From an uncultured Phycisphaerae bacterium (GTDB taxonomy: Bacteria > Planctomycetota > Phycisphaerae > UBA1845 > Fen-1342): 64,000 nt of DNA. Within the stretch, counting starts at the first letter, position 1; each line of letters starts with the position of its first letter. The notes beneath the pieces are model-generated. The model did not search any database, was not told the DNA's origin, and worked only from the letters and a program-made list of their open reading frames with translations. The translations under genes and the position numbers were made by a program. The DNA is taken from NCBI GenBank assembly GCA_937928595.1, contig CALGJV010000006.1, positions 62,001 through 126,000 of the forward strand. The letters run 5' to 3'. Below are positions 61,749 to 64,000 of the stretch, one piece after another.

Positions 61749-62555
61749 ATGCGAGCAGCAATGATGGCGACGCTGGCGGCACTGGCGACCCTGCCGGTGG
61801 CCGCGCGGGCAACGCAGAGCTTCGGGTTCTTCTTCGCGTTCGGCGCCTGCGGCTGAGGGACGCAGCAGGTCGGCGCCTGGTCAGGCGCCACGGACGGATA
61901 CGACCCGGAGTTCGACTTCCTGCTCACGAGCTGGGGCGGGCTCGGCTATGCCAGCGTCTATCACGTGAAGTCGGCCGAAGGCGACTGGGTCGGCCCCACG
62001 GGCTTCTATCGCACCGACATGCGCGGGTTGCCGGCCCCCGACGGAGCGATCACGATCGCGCCCATACACGTATGGGCCGATCCGATTTACTCCGAGGATG
62101 TCATGTCGTTCGCGCTCGCGCCGAACACGATCCACGTGCCCCCGGCCAACCGGCGGTACCGCCTGACGTTGATCTACGTGCCTACCGAGGTCGTGGGCGC
62201 GCCGCCAGTCGGGACCCACTGGTCGCTTTCGCCGACGAAGGAGTTCAAGGTCGACTTGCCGGTCTTCCGCACGGAGGACGGCACCCAGGGCTACCAGTTC
62301 GCGCTCAGCGTTTCGGCGGAGGTGCCACCGTGTGACGGGCAACTCCGCGGCGATGCCAACTGCGACGGGTTCGTGACGATCGATGATGTCGATCTGTTCG
62401 TCGCCGCGCTGGGCGGCGAGGAGGCCTGGCGGATCGCGATCGGCGGCCCCGTGGCGTGCCGGTACCTGTGCGTGAACGATCCGAACGGCGACGGTACGGT
62501 CGACTTCAACGATATCGAGGCATTCCTGGCGTGCCTGGCCAACGCGGGCTCCTGA
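61749..62555 (+). CDS. Candidate secreted selenoprotein: dockerin-like protein with in-frame TGA at codon 36
   Basis: One frame runs from ATG 61749 to the stop at 62555 with a single internal TGA at 61854-61856. Before it lie a signal peptide (RAAMMATLAALATLPVAARA) and FGFFFAFGACG; after it GTQQVGAWSGATDGYDPEF continues without a break. The 268-residue product ends with dockerin-like loops, GDANCDGFVTIDDVDLFVAAL and DPNGDGTVDFNDIEAFLACL, which are clearly part of a real secreted protein like those at 37650 and 50945. Reading TGA as Sec gives the motif ACGU. A hairpin follows the TGA. If it is not Sec, the gene is a pseudogene or the TGA is a TGG error. GGAGG is 12 bases upstream of the ATG. 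Confidence 0.55.
61854..61856 (+). other. In-frame TGA, putative selenocysteine codon 36
   Basis: TGA in the frame of 61749-62555, context GGC-TGA-GGG. The same frame carries signal peptide before and coding sequence after. Trp (TGG) is the simplest non-Sec alternative. Confidence 0.45.
61872..61889 (+). promoter_or_regulatory. SECIS-like hairpin downstream of the in-frame TGA
   Basis: Perfect inverted repeat GGCGCCTG (61872-61879) and CAGGCGCC (61882-61889), best drawn as a seven-pair stem with the tetraloop GGTC (61879-61882). The apical loop is 22 bases after the TGA, and G is in its first two positions, as the general bacterial SECIS model asks. The bulged U of fdhF is absent. A lower GTC/GAC pairing (61869-61871 with 61893-61895) is possible with a three-base bulge. 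Confidence 0.45.
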
Positions 62556-62591
62556 GCCGCCCTCGAGTAAGACCGGATGAGCACGCCTGCG

Positions 62592-63542
62592 CTACGCCGC
62601 CGCCGGCTGTCCGCCCGGCCACAGCAGTCCGTGCAGCCAGCGCCGCAGCTCGGCGTCGTCGCCCGCGACCTTCCGGAACAGCTCGATGGACGCCTGCACC
62701 GCGCCCCGGCCGATCTTCGCGGCCGCCGCGTTCGTCTCGGCCTTCGCCAGCGTCATGGCACCCCAGACGATCGGCAAGCCGCAGAAAGAGCGTAGCTCGC
62801 GGGCCGCGGACGGCAGCGCCAGCACGAAGTCGATGCCCTTCTGGAGGCTGTGCCGCGCTTCCTGGAGTACCGCGCGGTAGATCTCCGCGTGCGCCACGGC
62901 ACCGCCCTCGGCCAGCGGCAGGTAGCGACGGCCGGTCTCGGCGTCCCGCAGAGCGTCTTTGAGGATGTTGACCAGTTGCAGGCCCGTGCCGAGCTCCACC
63001 GCCACGTCGCGCAGCCGCAGCAGCGACGGCAGGTGCAGGAAGTGGGCCATCATCGCGCACAGCATCTCGCCCACGACCCCCGCGACGTAGTAGCAGTACT
63101 CGCGCAGCTCGGCCGCGTCGCGAATCGCCGGATACGGCTGGCCGCGCTCCGCGCTGCGGGCCGTCAGCCGGGCCACGCCGGCGCTCATGACCCCCGCGCA
63201 CCGCGCAACGGGGTCGCGGTACGCCGCCGGCAGGGCCCGCACGCGCGCCAGCACTTCGGGCACGACCGCCATCAGGGCCCGCTCGGCGTCCGTGTCGCCG
63301 ATCGGCTCGCTCAGACTCGGGTCGGCGGCTCCCTCGTCGGCCGCCAGAGCCCCCTCCAGAAGCCGCAGCCGGCGGAGGCGCTCGTCCGTCGCGAGCTCGG
63401 TCGCGTCCTCGAGCGTGTCCACCACCCGCATCAGCAGGTAGGCGACCCCCACGGCGTCGTCCAGCGGACGCGGCAGCATGGGCACGAGGATCGCGTAGGT
63501 CCGCGATACGCCGTGCAGGTGCTGCGCCACGAAGGCGTCCAT
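62592..63542 (-). CDS. Squalene/phytoene synthase family protein
   Basis: 316 residues from the ATG at 63542, preceded by GAGGGA; a GTG at 63581 would extend it 13 residues and overlap dxs. Both prenyl-diphosphate-binding Asp-rich motifs are present: LMRVVDTLEDAT (first) and LQLVNILKDALRDAETGRRYLP (second), plus SRTYAILVPMLPRPLDDAVGVAYL at the start. It condenses two farnesyl (or geranylgeranyl) diphosphates. Which product (presqualene, squalene, phytoene or hopanoid precursor) cannot be read. It directly follows dxs, which makes the upstream isoprenoid units. Confidence 0.88.
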   Translation of the reverse strand: MDAFVAQHLHGVSRTYAILVPMLPRPLDDAVGVAYLLMRVVDTLEDATELATDERLRRLRLLEGALAADEGAADPSLSEPIGDTDAERALMAVVPEVLARVRALPAAYRDPVARCAGVMSAGVARLTARSAERGQPYPAIRDAAELREYCYYVAGVVGEMLCAMMAHFLHLPSLLRLRDVAVELGTGLQLVNILKDALRDAETGRRYLPLAEGGAVAHAEIYRAVLQEARHSLQKGIDFVLALPSAARELRSFCGLPIVWGAMTLAKAETNAAAAKIGRGAVQASIELFRKVAGDDAELRRWLHGLLWPGGQPAAA

Positions 63543-63561
63543 GCGGGCGTCCCTCAAGAAC

Positions 63562-64000
63562 TCAAGCCGGGCCGTCCTCACGGCTCACCGGCGCGCCCGC
63601 CGCCCGGCTGGGGCCGCTGACGCGGGCGGCCTGCACCGCCCGGCGGACGGTCGCGGCGATACCGACGGCGTCGATACCGGCCTCCGCCAACTGCCCGCCG
63701 CGCGAGCCGTGCTTGTAGAACTTCTCGACCGCCAGGCCGAGGCGGATGATGCCGTCGGTCGGCAATCCGAGGCGGTTGGCGGTTTCGAGCACGACGCTAC
63801 CGAAGCCGCCCGCCAGCGAGTGGTCCTCGACGGTGATGACCGGCGTGCCGCGGGTGATCGCCGTCGTCACCATGTCCTCGTCGATCGGCTTGGCGAACCG
63901 GGCGTTGACGACGCCGATGTCGAAGCCCTCGGTCGCCAGCCGGTTCGCAGCCTCCAGGGCCGTGATCGCGGGCGTGCCGTACGCGAGGATCGTGGCATCG
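63562..64000 (-). CDS. dxs: 1-Deoxy-D-xylulose-5-phosphate synthase, C-terminal part (5' end outside window)
   Basis: Thiamine enzyme of the MEP isoprenoid pathway (pyruvate plus glyceraldehyde 3-phosphate). The minus frame stays open to base 64000, leaving 145 residues of the end of the protein. Transketolase C-domain blocks are visible: ATILAYGTPAITALEAANRL, VVNARFAKPIDEDMV, VITVEDHSLAGGFGSVVLE and LGLAVEKFYKHGSRGGQLAEAG, typical of DXS. The Ala/Arg-rich tail after RRAVQAAR is extra. The squalene-synthase-family gene begins right after it, so they are probably one operon. Confidence 0.93.
   Translation of the reverse strand, partial: DATILAYGTPAITALEAANRLATEGFDIGVVNARFAKPIDEDMVTTAITRGTPVITVEDHSLAGGFGSVVLETANRLGLPTDGIIRLGLAVEKFYKHGSRGGQLAEAGIDAVGIAATVRRAVQAARVSGPSRAAGAPVSREDGPA

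Noticed and set aside
61427-62335. An alternative frame through the in-frame-TGA gene, including an ATG at 61738 right after GGAGG
   Set aside because: It lacks the signal peptide and dockerin loops and is Arg/Gly-rich. The frame from 61749 carries all recognisable features.

Overview
The window is 64 kb of very GC-rich DNA (about 70 percent by eye) packed with genes on both strands. No gene here fixes the species. The combination of PEP-CTERM proteins, dockerin-like proteins with GDxNxDGxVxFDDID repeats, a secreted C25 (gingipain-type) protease, tandem HDOD proteins, a GxxExxY protein and selenocysteine synthase SelA fits a planctomycete, probably Phycisphaerae-like. That placement is inference.

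Layout. 1-5.9 kb: the 3' half of pgk, then a minus-strand run of ridA-like, scpA, a GxxExxY gene bracketed by inverted repeats, trpS, Fe/Mn superoxide dismutase and a sulfotransferase, then a small plus-strand HTH protein. 5.9-12 kb (minus): selA, a CDP-alcohol phosphatidyltransferase and two large membrane proteins. 12.3-20.4 kb: a thioredoxin-fold protein, an ECF-type sigma factor, a PilZ protein, an M3 peptidase, an exopolysaccharide-type sugar transferase, a histone-deacetylase-like hydrolase and a coiled-coil lipoprotein. 20.6-25 kb: tRNA-Val(CAC), a 40-residue membrane peptide, a VOC protein, a PEP-CTERM protein behind a strong promoter, and a metallophosphoesterase.

25-37.4 kb (minus) is a respiratory complex I operon in the order nuoI-A-B-C-D-H-J-K-L-M-N. 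The NADH-input genes nuoE, nuoF and nuoG are absent, and nuoI sits at the front. This is the 11-subunit type, so the electron donor is either encoded elsewhere or is not NADH. Several subunits carry unusual extensions.

37.6-50.7 kb: a dockerin-like secreted protein, two HDOD regulators, a tight HD-domain/hypoxanthine phosphoribosyltransferase/PH-domain cluster, a glycosyltransferase, an SPFH protein, a zinc-ribbon protein, a two-subunit class I fumarase, a Lon-like protease and MnmA. 50.9-64 kb: a 1346-residue secreted C25 protease with a C-terminal dockerin, an inositol-monophosphatase-family enzyme, a CDF metal exporter, metK followed by prfB (with its programmed +1 frameshift), a PEP-CTERM protein resembling pyroglutamyl peptidase, a ThuA-like protein behind a 37-nt direct repeat, a secreted dockerin protein with an in-frame TGA, a squalene/phytoene synthase family gene and the 3' end of dxs.

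The most interesting observation is the gene at 61749-62555. It reads through an in-frame TGA at codon 36. Downstream of that TGA is a perfect hairpin whose four-base apical loop, GGUC, is the one I recall from the E. coli fdhF SECIS element. Because selA is also in this window, this is a credible candidate for a new secreted selenoprotein. A Trp-to-stop mutation or sequence error remains possible. Second is the GxxExxY gene, which is bracketed almost base-for-base by 35-nt inverted repeats like a minimal mobile cassette.
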